From: CAYPFY01 sp964410105
GTDB taxonomy: Bacteria; Bacteroidota; Ignavibacteria; UBA10030; SZUA-254
Length of the DNA stretch: 64,000 nucleotides
Direction of reading: 5' to 3'
NCBI GenBank assembly: GCA_964410105.1
Contig: CAYPFY010000003.1
Location: 124,001-188,000, forward strand
The translations under genes were made by a program, and so were the position numbers. Positions 25,802 to 35,441 of this stretch are shown one piece after another (the stretch's first letter is position 1; each line of letters begins with the position of its first letter). The notes under the pieces are model-generated. The model ran no database searches and had not been told where the DNA came from. It was given only the letters and a program-made list of their open reading frames with translations.

Positions 25802-28435
25802 TTGAATTCCAGGACTACTACCGTCACGAAGAGAAAACACCAACACCGATTGCGTTCCGCCTGCCTGTGCGCGCTTCTCCTTCTCCCGGCGACCGGGCGC
25901 ACCCAATTCCCAAACATCCGGTTTTATGAGAACGGGCAACCCTCCCGGACCGGGCCCGATGCTGCTATGTTCCCCGACTCCCCCACGCGGACCAAGATAG
26001 ACCTCTCCGGCAGCTGGAACTGGTCTCTCGACGGCTCACACTGGATGAGCGTCGGAATCCCCGGGGCCTACGACTATACCGGCCGGGTGACTTTCATGCG
26101 GAACTTCGAGATGAAGCCCGAAATGCTTGAGAAATATGCCTTTTCCCTGGTCGCCTATGGAATCAACTACCAGAGCGAGATCCTGATCAACGGGAGTTTC
26201 ATCGGAAGGCATATCGGCGGGTATACGTCGTTCGTCCTCCCCATTCCTGCGAACTGCGTCCAGGCCGGGAGCCAGAATATGATCTCGGTCTCCGTCGACA
26301 ATGAGCTTACCCCCAAGACGACCATTCCCCTGCGTCAGCAGGTCGGGGGATGGAAGACATACGGCGGGATCTTCCGGGACATTTACATCCTTGCCACTCC
26401 GAAGGTTTTTGTTGACAATACACACTCGCGCACCGAGCTTACAACCGACTCAAAAGGGGAGGTCAAATCTGCCACCATCTCCGTGCAGGCCGACGTGACC
26501 GACTGGGCGTCGGGCGCCAACGGCCCGGGCGGCTGGGACCTGCAGATCGAAATCGACGATAAGTTGAACGGAGATCTCCTAGGCCGGAGCGGTCTCGTCC
26601 CGCTCGCTCCCGAGCAGAATAAGACGGTGAGCGTCGACGCCGAGGTCACGATCGCATCTCCCAAACTCTGGTCCCCCGAATCTCCTGATCTTTATGTCAT
26701 GAAATGCCAGCTCGTCCGCCTCGTCAATAAGGAGGTGGTCCTCGTCGATCAGTGCCAGAGCGATCTGGGGATAAGGGAAATGCGGTGGAAGGAAGGGCAT
26801 CTTGTGGTCAATAATGCGGCGGTCATGCTCAAGGGGCTGCTGTGGCAGGAAGACCATTCCACCTTCGGTTCGGCGATGACCTATGAATCGCTCGAACATG
26901 ATGTCGCTGCGATCAAGGCAGTGGGGGCCAACCTGATCCGCTTTCTCGCCCCCCCGCATCCCTATATGCTCAACCTTTGCGACCGGTACGGGATTCTCGT
27001 CATGGAAGACGCGCCGGTCATCGGAGTCCCGGGCGAGACTCTCATGAAGGATTACTACCAGGATCTCGCGGCTTCCTACGTGAAGGAAATGGTGGAGCGG
27101 GACAGTCACCACGCGTGCGTTCTAGCCTGGGGCATCGGGGATGAGGTCGAGACAGGGGGCGCGAACGCGTGCGATTATGTCAACGCCGTGAGAAATGTTG
27201 TCCGCTCGGGCGACGGCCGGGCCGTATACTTCGCGTCGAGCTCATCGAAGGAGCCCTGCTACGACAAGGTCGATCTGATCGCCGTCAATACCTACGGGGC
27301 AGATCCGAAAATCTGCAGGGAGTTTCTGCGGCAGGTCAAACAGGAATATCCCTCCAAACCCATTGTGGTCGCGCGCTACGGCCGGGATGTTGAGCCGGGC
27401 AATCACAACGGATACAGCGATCCCCTTTCGGGCGAATCGCAGGCGCGCTATGCGATGCAGTTCTTCGACGTGATGAAGGAGGCAAAAGTTGCGGGCGGAG
27501 TCCTCTGGTCTTTCGCCGACTGGCGCACCGACCGCGCCGCGCTGAGCGCCCATTCGAAAAATCCCTACCTGAGGTCGATGGGGATCGTCGGCTATGACCG
27601 CGATAAACGGGTGGCGTATGACGTCGTCCGGTCGCTTTTCAACGGAGAAAAGATCCAGGCGTTGCCCGTCGGAAATTATTCCTCGAACGCACCGATCATC
27701 TTCGTCATCTCCGGATTTCTCACCCTCATCTCGTTTGCGTTTATTTATAACGGGAACAGGCGTTTCCGGGAGGGCGTGAACCGCTCGCTTCTGCGGACAT
27801 ACAATTTCTTCGCCGACGTCAGGGATCAACACATCCTGACCTATCTCAACTCGCTTTCCCTGGCGGCGATAGTCTCGATCACCCTCGCCACGCTCCTGGC
27901 CAGCATTTTCACCCATTACAGCAACAGCCTGCTCCTCGACAATTTCCTGAGCCAGATCCTCAGCGACCGGCTGAAAGAGTGGCTCATTCGGCTCGTCTGG
28001 CATCCCCTCAATTTCATCCTGGTTGTCTCGGGGCTGTTTTTCGGGGGGCTCCTGACGCTCTCGGTGCTGATCAGGATTTCCTCCATGATGGTCCGGGCCC
28101 GCGTGTACTTCTACCACGCGTTCTCGATCACGATGTGGTCCATGCTGCCCTTCGTCCTCCTGACCCCGCTGGCGATGATCATGTTCCGCCTCATGGAAAC
28201 TCCCTTCTACGTTCTCCCCATGTTCGGGCTCATCGGGGTCATCATTCTCTGGGCTGCGGTCCGGCTCCTCAAGGGGATCTCGATCATCTATGACGTCTTT
28301 CCGGCCAAGGTGTATGCACTGGGGGTGCTCGCCCTTTTGCTTGTGAGCGCAGCCCTCTATACATACCTTGATTACGCGAATTCCACTTCGACGTACCTGC
28401 GGCAGATGATGCAGTCAATGAAAAACTCGGCCTGA
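25802..28435 (+). CDS. GH2-like (beta-galactosidase/glucuronidase fold) membrane protein with degenerate active site
   Basis: 877 residues from a TTG at 25802, chosen because GGAGGGAG sits 11 bases upstream and a signal peptide follows (RSACLCALLLLPATG); an earlier GTG at 25733 lacks such a site. The order is GH2 sugar-binding domain (about 30-190), immunoglobulin-like domain, TIM-barrel domain (MLKGLLWQEDHSTFG to about 585), then six membrane helices (about 620-860) possibly related to Yip1-type domains. At the acid/base position the usual NE reads WGIGDE (Glu448 kept, Asn replaced by Asp447), and at the nucleophile position the expected SEFG/TEYG reads ARYG (Arg525). It may therefore bind and not cleave a glycan at the cell surface. 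It heads a run that continues with smc after 3 bases. Confidence 0.75.
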   Translation: MNSRTTTVTKRKHQHRLRSACLCALLLLPATGRTQFPNIRFYENGQPSRTGPDAAMFPDSPTRTKIDLSGSWNWSLDGSHWMSVGIPGAYDYTGRVTFMRNFEMKPEMLEKYAFSLVAYGINYQSEILINGSFIGRHIGGYTSFVLPIPANCVQAGSQNMISVSVDNELTPKTTIPLRQQVGGWKTYGGIFRDIYILATPKVFVDNTHSRTELTTDSKGEVKSATISVQADVTDWASGANGPGGWDLQIEIDDKLNGDLLGRSGLVPLAPEQNKTVSVDAEVTIASPKLWSPESPDLYVMKCQLVRLVNKEVVLVDQCQSDLGIREMRWKEGHLVVNNAAVMLKGLLWQEDHSTFGSAMTYESLEHDVAAIKAVGANLIRFLAPPHPYMLNLCDRYGILVMEDAPVIGVPGETLMKDYYQDLAASYVKEMVERDSHHACVLAWGIGDEVETGGANACDYVNAVRNVVRSGDGRAVYFASSSSKEPCYDKVDLIAVNTYGADPKICREFLRQVKQEYPSKPIVVARYGRDVEPGNHNGYSDPLSGESQARYAMQFFDVMKEAKVAGGVLWSFADWRTDRAALSAHSKNPYLRSMGIVGYDRDKRVAYDVVRSLFNGEKIQALPVGNYSSNAPIIFVISGFLTLISFAFIYNGNRRFREGVNRSLLRTYNFFADVRDQHILTYLNSLSLAAIVSITLATLLASIFTHYSNSLLLDNFLSQILSDRLKEWLIRLVWHPLNFILVVSGLFFGGLLTLSVLIRISSMMVRARVYFYHAFSITMWSMLPFVLLTPLAMIMFRLMETPFYVLPMFGLIGVIILWAAVRLLKGISIIYDVFPAKVYALGVLALLLVSAALYTYLDYANSTSTYLRQMMQSMKNSA

Positions 28436-28438
28436 GCG

Positions 28439-31400
28439 ATGTATCTCTCCAAAATCGAAATCATCGGGTTCAAGTCGTTCGCCCAGCGGATCAACGTGAA
28501 TTTCGATTCCGGCGTCACCGCGATCGTCGGGCCGAACGGCTGCGGGAAGACGAATATCGTCGATGCGATCCGGTGGGCTCTGGGAGAGCAGCGCTACAGC
28601 ACCCTCCGGAGCGATAAGATGGAGGATGTGATCTTCAACGGCACAAAGGACCGCAAACCCCTCGGACTCGCTGAAGTATCGCTCACGATTGAGAATACGC
28701 GCGGCATCCTGCCTACCGAATACTCGGAGGTGACGATCACGCGGAGGGTTTTCCGCTCGGGAGAGAGCGAATACCTTCTCAACAAGATCCCCTGCCGGCT
28801 GAAGGATATCATCGACCTCTTCATGGATACAGGGATGGGGAGCGACGCGTATTCCGTGATCGAGCTCAAGATGGTAGAGACCATCCTGAGCGACAAGACC
28901 GACGAGCGGCGTCGCCTCTTCGAAGAGGCGGCGGGAGTCACGAAGTACAAACACCGCCGCAAGGCCGCCATACGGAAACTTGAGAGCGTCCAACAGGATC
29001 TCGCCAGGGTGAATGATATCGTCAAGGAAGTCCAGAAGACCGTAAGCTCTCTGGAGCGCCAGGCCAAGAAGGCCGAACAGTATAACGAGGTCTCCTCCCG
29101 CCTCCGCCAGCTCGAGATCGATCTCCTGGAGAGGGAGTACGCCTACCTCCTCGGAAAACTCCGGCCGCTCGAGGAGAAATTTACCCTGGCGACGACCGAT
29201 AAATCGGAGATCGATGCGGCCCTCGCCATGCAGGAGCGAAAGGTGGACGAGCTGCGGGATGCCCTGACGCAGATCGAATCGCGGCTCACCGAGGCCCTGA
29301 GCGCTTCGGCCGCCCAGTCCCAGGCGGTTCACCGGGCGGAGGAGAAGATGCTGGTCGCGAACGAACGCCGGAGCTCTCTCTCCGACAATGTGTCGAGATA
29401 TGAAAAGGAGAAGGATGACCTCAGGGCCCAGGACTCAGCGCTCTCGGATGAGAAGGCATCCCTCTCCGGCAGGCGCCGGGAATTGCTCTCCGCCAGCGCC
29501 GAATCGGAAAAAGCCTTTGCCTCGCTCAGGGAGGACCATGCCGGCGTCGCCCGGCGGCTCGATGGCAAGAAATACGAGGTCCAGGGGCTCAAGGATTCCC
29601 TCCTCGAAGTTGCCCACGAACTCGTCCAGAAACGAGGGGAACAGGAACGCCTGAAGACGAAGATCGATAATTCTCGCGGGCGTATGGAACGATCCTCCGA
29701 GGAAAGCTCCCTCTACGCCGCCGACATCGCCAGGAACGAACAGCTTATCGCCCAGCTCACCTCGCAGGACCGCGAGCTCAGGAAGGAATTTGCGGACGCG
29801 GAAATAGAGCTCTACAACAGGGAGAAGGCTAAAAAGGAATTGAAAGGGGAGATCGACCGCCTCGAGAAGAGGGTTCTCGAGATTACCCATGACATCGAGC
29901 GGAAAAAATCCAAATGCGAATTCCTGCGGCGAATGGTCGAGAGCCACGAGGGTTTTCCGGAAGGTGCGAAATACCTCCTCAGCAACGAAGCATGGAAGAG
30001 AAAGAAGATGACGACGGTCGCCGATGTCATCCGGACCTCCGAGAAATACAGGCCCGCGCTTGAAACCGCGCTGGGCGAGTACGCCAACGTGCTCATCGTC
30101 GACAGGGCGGAGGATGGATTCGCGGCCGTCGAAGAGCTTGCCCGGCAGCGCAAAGGGAAAGCAACATTCCTCTGCCTCCAGTGGGTGCCAAAGATCCGCC
30201 GAAGGGGACGGCCCCGAGTGCCCGCAGGCGCCGTGTGGGCGATCGACGCGGTGCAGTGCGAGGACAGGTACAGGCCGCTCATGTCGTTCCTCCTGGATGA
30301 CGTGCTCCTCCTCGAGCAGGTCGCCGATGCGCGGCAGGCGGCATCCTCTCTGACGGCCGTACGGTGCATCGCCTCCGACGGATCCCTGATATCCGCCTCC
30401 GGAGTCCTGCGCGGCGGAAGCCGTCGCCTGGATGAAGGGGGGGCGATCGATAAGAAGACCCAGATCGAAGAGATTGAAAGAGATATAGCCTCCGCCGAAG
30501 CGGAATGCCAGTCGGTGAAGACCAAACAGATCACGAAGGAGGTCGCACATAACGGTTTCGACCTCACGCCGTACTCCGAGGCCGTGAAGCTGAAGCAGAA
30601 GGAAATGTCGGCGATCGAGATGCGCATCGCCCAGCTGGAGTTCGAGAAACGCCGGGCACAGGACGGGATCGAGCGGAACTCTGCCGAGAACAGGGATCTC
30701 GAGCGCGACATCCTTGAGCTCGAGCAGGCCTACGAACGGGTCGGCGCCCAGCTCTCCGAGGTTGAGAAAACCCGTACGGCGAGGGAGAACCTGGCGGACG
30801 GCGCCGTCCGCGAGCTCGAGGAACTCGAACAGCTGTGGGCCGAGAAGACCAGGTCGCTCAACGATCTTGAAATCCAGCTGGTCACCTCTCAGGGAGAGGT
30901 CCGCAATATCGAAAGGGATCTGGAGCGCGCCGATGCCAGAGGCGACGACATCCGTCTTACGCTGGAGCGGCGCGAAGCGGAAGTGGCCCGCGCCAGCGAG
31001 GAAATATCCCGGCTCGCGGCCGAAGGCTCCGCGATCGAGGCCGAACTTTCCCGGCTCCGCTCCGAACAGGAGGCGATCGATGCCTCGAAAAAGGAGGTAG
31101 AGCTCGCCTATTCTGCCCGCCGCTCCGAGCTGCATACGACCGAGCTCACGATCAAGGATGAACGGCGGCTCCACGAGGATTCCGTCGCCCGTTCCCATGA
31201 ACTAGAGATGAAAATCTCCGAGCTGAAGTCAAGCATCGAGCATGTGAAACTCCGGTCCAAGGAAGAGTTCGAAATCGATCTCGAACTGAAGACGTATCCG
31301 GAGGATGAATGGGTCGATTTCGCCCAGCTCCGGGAGGAAGTGAAGATTCTCAAGGATCGCATCCGCGTCCTGGGCGCAATCAATTTTGCGGCTTTCGATG

Positions 31401-32002
31401 AGTTCACCACCGAAAACGACCGGCTCAATTTTCTCACGCAGCAGAGGGACGACCTGATCGAAGCCGAGAAAACGCTTCTCAGCACGATCGAGGAGATCAA
31501 CGCGACCGCCCAGCGGTTTTTCCTCGAAACGTTCGGGAAGATAAGGGAGAATTTTATCGCCACCTTCAAGGAGCTCTTTCTCGAGGGAGACGAGTGCGAC
31601 CTCAGGCTGGAAGAGAACGTCGATCCGCTCGAGGCGACTATCGAGATCATCGCAAAGCCGCGCGGAAAACGCCCCACGTCCATCGACCTCCTTTCCGGCG
31701 GCGAAAAGACCCTCACGGCCATCGCCCTGCTGTTCGCCATCTATCTCGTGAAACCGAGCCCGTTCTGCATCCTCGACGAGGTCGATGCCCCGCTCGACGA
31801 TTCGAACATCGACCGGTATACGCGCATCCTCAGGAAATTTTCGGGGAACACGCAGTTCATCGTCGTGACGCATAATAAACGCACCATGGAAGCCGCCAGC
31901 GCCCTCTATGGCATCACCATGGAAGAGCAGGGAGTTTCGAAGATCGTCACAGTGCGGTTTAATGAGGAGGCACGCGTCCGCGCCGCCACGGTGACGAACT
32001 GA
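28439..32002 (+). CDS. smc: Chromosome segregation protein SMC
   Basis: 1187 residues with the full SMC layout: N-terminal ATPase half with Walker A GPNGCGKT (31-38), a long coiled coil, a hinge (about 500-680, starting near GFPEGAKYLLSN), the returning coiled coil, and the C-terminal half with signature LLSGGEKTLTAIALLFAI and Walker B FCILDEVDAPLDD. SMC dimers with ScpA/ScpB load onto and organise the chromosome. The ATG lies 3 bases after the GH2-like gene's stop. No scpA/scpB are nearby. Confidence 0.97.
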   Translation: MYLSKIEIIGFKSFAQRINVNFDSGVTAIVGPNGCGKTNIVDAIRWALGEQRYSTLRSDKMEDVIFNGTKDRKPLGLAEVSLTIENTRGILPTEYSEVTITRRVFRSGESEYLLNKIPCRLKDIIDLFMDTGMGSDAYSVIELKMVETILSDKTDERRRLFEEAAGVTKYKHRRKAAIRKLESVQQDLARVNDIVKEVQKTVSSLERQAKKAEQYNEVSSRLRQLEIDLLEREYAYLLGKLRPLEEKFTLATTDKSEIDAALAMQERKVDELRDALTQIESRLTEALSASAAQSQAVHRAEEKMLVANERRSSLSDNVSRYEKEKDDLRAQDSALSDEKASLSGRRRELLSASAESEKAFASLREDHAGVARRLDGKKYEVQGLKDSLLEVAHELVQKRGEQERLKTKIDNSRGRMERSSEESSLYAADIARNEQLIAQLTSQDRELRKEFADAEIELYNREKAKKELKGEIDRLEKRVLEITHDIERKKSKCEFLRRMVESHEGFPEGAKYLLSNEAWKRKKMTTVADVIRTSEKYRPALETALGEYANVLIVDRAEDGFAAVEELARQRKGKATFLCLQWVPKIRRRGRPRVPAGAVWAIDAVQCEDRYRPLMSFLLDDVLLLEQVADARQAASSLTAVRCIASDGSLISASGVLRGGSRRLDEGGAIDKKTQIEEIERDIASAEAECQSVKTKQITKEVAHNGFDLTPYSEAVKLKQKEMSAIEMRIAQLEFEKRRAQDGIERNSAENRDLERDILELEQAYERVGAQLSEVEKTRTARENLADGAVRELEELEQLWAEKTRSLNDLEIQLVTSQGEVRNIERDLERADARGDDIRLTLERREAEVARASEEISRLAAEGSAIEAELSRLRSEQEAIDASKKEVELAYSARRSELHTTELTIKDERRLHEDSVARSHELEMKISELKSSIEHVKLRSKEEFEIDLELKTYPEDEWVDFAQLREEVKILKDRIRVLGAINFAAFDEFTTENDRLNFLTQQRDDLIEAEKTLLSTIEEINATAQRFFLETFGKIRENFIATFKELFLEGDECDLRLEENVDPLEATIEIIAKPRGKRPTSIDLLSGGEKTLTAIALLFAIYLVKPSPFCILDEVDAPLDDSNIDRYTRILRKFSGNTQFIVVTHNKRTMEAASALYGITMEEQGVSKIVTVRFNEEARVRAATVTN

Positions 32003-32008
32003 GGCGGC

Positions 32009-32737
32009 ATGATCAGGATTTTTGTCGATTTTGACGGAACCATCACCCTGCGGGATGTCGGCGATGCCCTGTTTGAGACTTTCGGGGGAGGGGCTGCGAC
32101 GGATGCCGTCCGCGAGTATCTCGGGGGGAAAATCTCCGCCGTCGAATGTTTCAGGCGGGAATCCGCCGCCTGCTCCAGCGTCAATCCCCGCTCGCTCGAG
32201 GCCTTCCTCGATGATCAGGAGATCGATCCGAGTTTTATCCCGTTCGTGCACTTCTGCCGGGAGTCGGGGATTTTCTGCATGATCGTGAGCGATGGGATGG
32301 ATTACTATATCCGCAGAACTCTGGAGAAACACGGGCTCGACGTCCCCTTTTATTCCAATCACCTGGACCTTGAACAAGCCGATTCGCCGCCGGAGGTGCG
32401 GTTTGTGCCGGCGTTTCCTTATACCGACGAGGTGTGCGACCGGTGCGCCTCCTGTAAACGGAACCATATTCTCCGGCTTTCGGCCGATGACGATATCATC
32501 GTGTACATCGGCGAGGGATACTCCGATCGATGTCCGGCACGTTTTGCCGATGTCGTCTTCGCCAAGGATGAGCTCCTCAGGTATTGCCAGACGGAAAATA
32601 TTTCGTACTACGAGTATGCATCGTTCGCCGACATCGAACGTCGCCTGCGCTCGGCCCTCGGGACCGGGAAGCGCTCGCCGTTCCGGAAGCGCCGGCAGGC
32701 CGAACTCGCCCGCCGCGAATTGTACCGGGGCGGCTAG
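32009..32737 (+). CDS. HAD-superfamily phosphatase, MtnX-like
   Basis: 242 residues of the HAD type IB class: motif I FVDFDGTITLRD near the N-terminus with the nucleophile Asp9, motif II CMIVSDGMDYYI, and motif III/IV region VYIGEGYSDRCPARFADVVFAKD. An insert with CDRCASCKRN looks like a small metal site. MtnX dephosphorylates a methionine-salvage intermediate, and related proteins dephosphorylate phosphoserine and other compounds. No other mtn gene is in the window, so I leave the substrate open. It lies 6 bases after smc, and the next gene starts immediately after its stop. Confidence 0.85.
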   Translation: MIRIFVDFDGTITLRDVGDALFETFGGGAATDAVREYLGGKISAVECFRRESAACSSVNPRSLEAFLDDQEIDPSFIPFVHFCRESGIFCMIVSDGMDYYIRRTLEKHGLDVPFYSNHLDLEQADSPPEVRFVPAFPYTDEVCDRCASCKRNHILRLSADDDIIVYIGEGYSDRCPARFADVVFAKDELLRYCQTENISYYEYASFADIERRLRSALGTGKRSPFRKRRQAELARRELYRGG

Positions 32738-33319
32738 GTGGATGCGCGCCAAAGGCTCTTTGAATACCGGAGCTATACCCCGATACCCTTTCTCATTGCC
32801 ATGCTTCTGTTCGCACATCCGAATGCCATCAGCATGATCTCCGGCGCCCCTCTGGTCGTCGCCGGCGAATTCCTCCGCCTCTGGGGCGTCGCCATCGCCG
32901 GGAGCGAAACCCGAACGACAGGCCCCGTCGGCGGCACGTACCTCATCACGACCGGCCCGTTCGCGTATGTGCGCAACCCTCTTTACGTCGGCAATGTGCT
33001 GCTGTATCTCGGCTCAGGGATCATGGCAAACGCCCTCTTCCCCTGGCTGGCGCTGGCCGCGCTCATCTATTTCCTCTTTCAGTATTCTGCTATCGTGAGC
33101 CTCGAGGAGGAGTATCTGGCCGAGAAATTCAAGGAGGAGTTCGTAAAATACCGGGATGCAACCCCGAGATTTCTCCCCCGGCTCACCCCCTACGGTGCGC
33201 CAGGGGGACCGCAGCCTCCCCTCGACTGGAAGAGCGGGTTTGAGTCCGAGAAGAGGACTCTTCAGGCTATCGGAATCCTGGCAGCCGCCCTCGCCGGCAT
33301 CTGGGCTCTGCGGGGATAG
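32738..33319 (+). CDS. Isoprenylcysteine carboxyl methyltransferase (ICMT)-family membrane protein
   Basis: 193 residues with about five membrane helices. The C-terminal ICMT/PEMT-type motif is clear: GPFAYVRNPLYVGNVLLYLGSG, then EEEYLAEKFKEEFVKYRDATPRFLPR, the stretch that binds S-adenosylmethionine at the membrane. Bacterial members methylate small or lipid substrates that are mostly unknown. Start is GTG directly behind the phosphatase stop; lpxB follows after 3 bases. Its place between smc and lipid A genes does not fix the substrate. Confidence 0.85.
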   Translation: MDARQRLFEYRSYTPIPFLIAMLLFAHPNAISMISGAPLVVAGEFLRLWGVAIAGSETRTTGPVGGTYLITTGPFAYVRNPLYVGNVLLYLGSGIMANALFPWLALAALIYFLFQYSAIVSLEEEYLAEKFKEEFVKYRDATPRFLPRLTPYGAPGGPQPPLDWKSGFESEKRTLQAIGILAAALAGIWALRG

Positions 33320-33322
33320 AGC

Positions 33323-34441
33323 ATGCGCGTGATGATCATCGCGGGTGAACCCTCCGGCGACCTCCACGGAGCCGGCGTCGTCCGTGAACTTCTGAGAAGC
33401 TCGCCCGACGCCGAGATCTTCGGCATCGGTGGGGATAAGATGCAGGGCGCCGGGATGCAGCTCGTCTACCACGTGAGGGAGCTCTCAATCATGGGCATCT
33501 GGGAAGTCCTTCAGCATCTGCCGCTCCTTCGCTCCGTGGAACGCACGCTTGAAGCGCTCCTCTCGGCGCGACGCCCGGACGTCGTGCTCCTGATCGATTA
33601 TCCGGGCTTCAATCTCCGTTTCGCCCGGAAGGCCCACGAGCGCGGGGTGAAGACGCTCTATTACATAAGCCCGCAAGTCTGGGCCTGGAATCCGGGGCGA
33701 GTCAGGAAAATGAAAGGCCTCATCGATAAGATCCTGGTTGTGTTTCCGTTCGAGGTGGACATCTACCGCCGGGAAGGAATTCCATGCGAGTTCGTCGGCC
33801 ACCCGATTCTGGAATCGCTCACCGAACCGCAGGGCCGGGCGGACTTCTGCAAACGCCAGGGTATGCTGCCGGAGAGACCGATACTCGGCCTCTTTCCCGG
33901 AAGCAGGAAACAGGAGCTTGAAAGGATTTTTCCCTCTATGCTCGGCGCCGCCCGCATGCTCAACCGGCAGAACGGCATCCAGACCGCCGTGGGCGTTTCC
34001 TCGGTGCTGGAGTTCGATTTTGTGAAATCCTTCATCCGCGAAGACTTTCCGGTGACGCTGGTCAGCGGCGGGACCCATGATCTCATGAAAAACTCGGATG
34101 TCGCGCTGGTGACCTCCGGAACCGCCACGCTCGAGACCGCCTGCTACCAGACCCCGATGGTCGTCGTCTACAAGACCTCGGCCCTGACCTACGCCGTCGG
34201 ACGTCTGCTCGTCCGGATAAAGAATATCGGGCTGGTCAACATCGTCGCCGGGAAAAGGGTCGTCCCGGAACTCATCCAGGGCAATGCGATCCCCCGGCGC
34301 CTGGCCGAGGAAGCGCTCCGGATGCTGGAAGACGAGGAATTGAGGAAAAGTATTTCGGAGGAGCTTGCCTCGGTCCGAAGGAACCTCGGAACGGCCGGAG
34401 CATCGCGCCGCGTCGCCGAGACAATCCGCGCTTTTGCCTGA
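33323..34441 (+). CDS. lpxB: Lipid-A-disaccharide synthase
   Basis: Condenses UDP-2,3-diacylglucosamine with lipid X to form the lipid A disaccharide on the cytoplasmic face of the inner membrane. Family motifs: VMIIAGEPSGDLHGAGV at the N-terminus, FGIGGDKMQGAGM, IDYPGFNLRFA, YYISPQVWAWNPGRVRKMK, FVGHPILE, LFPGSRKQE, and the donor-binding VTSGTATLETACYQTPMVVVYK. The 372 residues fit the family. lpxK follows 10 bases later. This gene and lpxK show that the organism makes LPS or at least lipid A. Confidence 0.96.
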   Translation: MRVMIIAGEPSGDLHGAGVVRELLRSSPDAEIFGIGGDKMQGAGMQLVYHVRELSIMGIWEVLQHLPLLRSVERTLEALLSARRPDVVLLIDYPGFNLRFARKAHERGVKTLYYISPQVWAWNPGRVRKMKGLIDKILVVFPFEVDIYRREGIPCEFVGHPILESLTEPQGRADFCKRQGMLPERPILGLFPGSRKQELERIFPSMLGAARMLNRQNGIQTAVGVSSVLEFDFVKSFIREDFPVTLVSGGTHDLMKNSDVALVTSGTATLETACYQTPMVVVYKTSALTYAVGRLLVRIKNIGLVNIVAGKRVVPELIQGNAIPRRLAEEALRMLEDEELRKSISEELASVRRNLGTAGASRRVAETIRAFA

Positions 34442-34451
34442 GACAGCGCCC

Positions 34452-35441
34452 ATGCACGCTCTCTCCCGGATTTATGAGTTTGTGATCCGTCTCCGCAACT
34501 GGTGCTATGATGCCGGGATTTTTCGGGAAAAAAAGGTCTCCGTCCCCGTGATCTCGGTCGGAAATATTACAGCCGGAGGAACGGGGAAAACCCCGTTCAT
34601 CGAGTACCTGATCCGGTATTTTCTTGGGAAAGGGAAAAGGCTGACCGTTCTCACTCGGGGTTACAGACGACGCACCAGGGGGCCGTTCATCCTCTCGGAC
34701 GGGAAGACCGTCTATGGGACTTTTGAGCAATCCGGCGATGAGCCGGTCCAGATCGCCAGGAAATTTCAGGAAATCTCCGTCGTCGTTGACAGCAAACGCA
34801 CACGCGGGGCGACCATTGCGATGAAGAATTTTAAGCCGGACATTCTTCTTCTCGATGATGGCTTTCAACACCGGGCGCTCGCCCGTACCCTGGATATCGT
34901 CCTGATCGACGGGACGATGCCCCTCCCGGAGATGATCCCGGCAGGGTCGCGGCGGGAGCCCCTTTCCTCGCTCCGGAGAGCGGATATCGTCGCCGTGACG
35001 CGGACCCGGGAAGCTGTGAATGTCCCGCCGGGCATCTCGCCGGCGATCTCCGTCATTTTTAAGCCCGTCTCGCTCCGGAATATGACCACCGGTGATTCTC
35101 TCGCCGCCGGGAGCGTACGGGGAAAGAGCTGTACGGCGTTTTGCGGCGTCGGGAACCCGATGTCGTTTCTGGACATTTTAAAGGAGATGGGACTCGATGT
35201 GCGTGAACTGATCCCTTATCCCGATCATTATCCGTTTGGAAAGCAGGATATTGATGAAATCGTCGAAAAGCACGGCAGGAACCGTGCGGAGGTCATCGTG
35301 ACCACCGAAAAAGATTCCATGCGACTCCCCTCCGGGGCCTTTCCCCGGGGGATCCTCTTTGCCCTCCTGATCGAAGCCGTCGTGACCAGGGGAGAAGAGA
35401 TTCTCGAAAAATTCCTTGACAACGCTCTCGAGGCGGCATGA
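34452..35441 (+). CDS. lpxK: Tetraacyldisaccharide 4'-kinase
   Basis: Phosphorylates the 4' position of the lipid A disaccharide, acting directly after LpxB. The P-loop is in VGNITAGGTGKTPF (residues 36-49), followed by LTRGYRRRT, the catalytic LLDDGFQH with its Asp pair and His, and HYPFGKQDI. The start at 34452 (MHALSRIYEF) gives 329 residues; the open frame extends upstream into lpxB but that extension has no conserved sequence. Its last four bases overlap the ATG of the next gene (ATGA). Confidence 0.95.
   Translation: MHALSRIYEFVIRLRNWCYDAGIFREKKVSVPVISVGNITAGGTGKTPFIEYLIRYFLGKGKRLTVLTRGYRRRTRGPFILSDGKTVYGTFEQSGDEPVQIARKFQEISVVVDSKRTRGATIAMKNFKPDILLLDDGFQHRALARTLDIVLIDGTMPLPEMIPAGSRREPLSSLRRADIVAVTRTREAVNVPPGISPAISVIFKPVSLRNMTTGDSLAAGSVRGKSCTAFCGVGNPMSFLDILKEMGLDVRELIPYPDHYPFGKQDIDEIVEKHGRNRAEVIVTTEKDSMRLPSGAFPRGILFALLIEAVVTRGEEILEKFLDNALEAA

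Noticed and set aside
34365..34451. Extended N-terminus of lpxK starting inside lpxB
   Set aside because: The extra 29 residues show no conserved sequence; LpxK normally starts as the peptide beginning at 34452 does.
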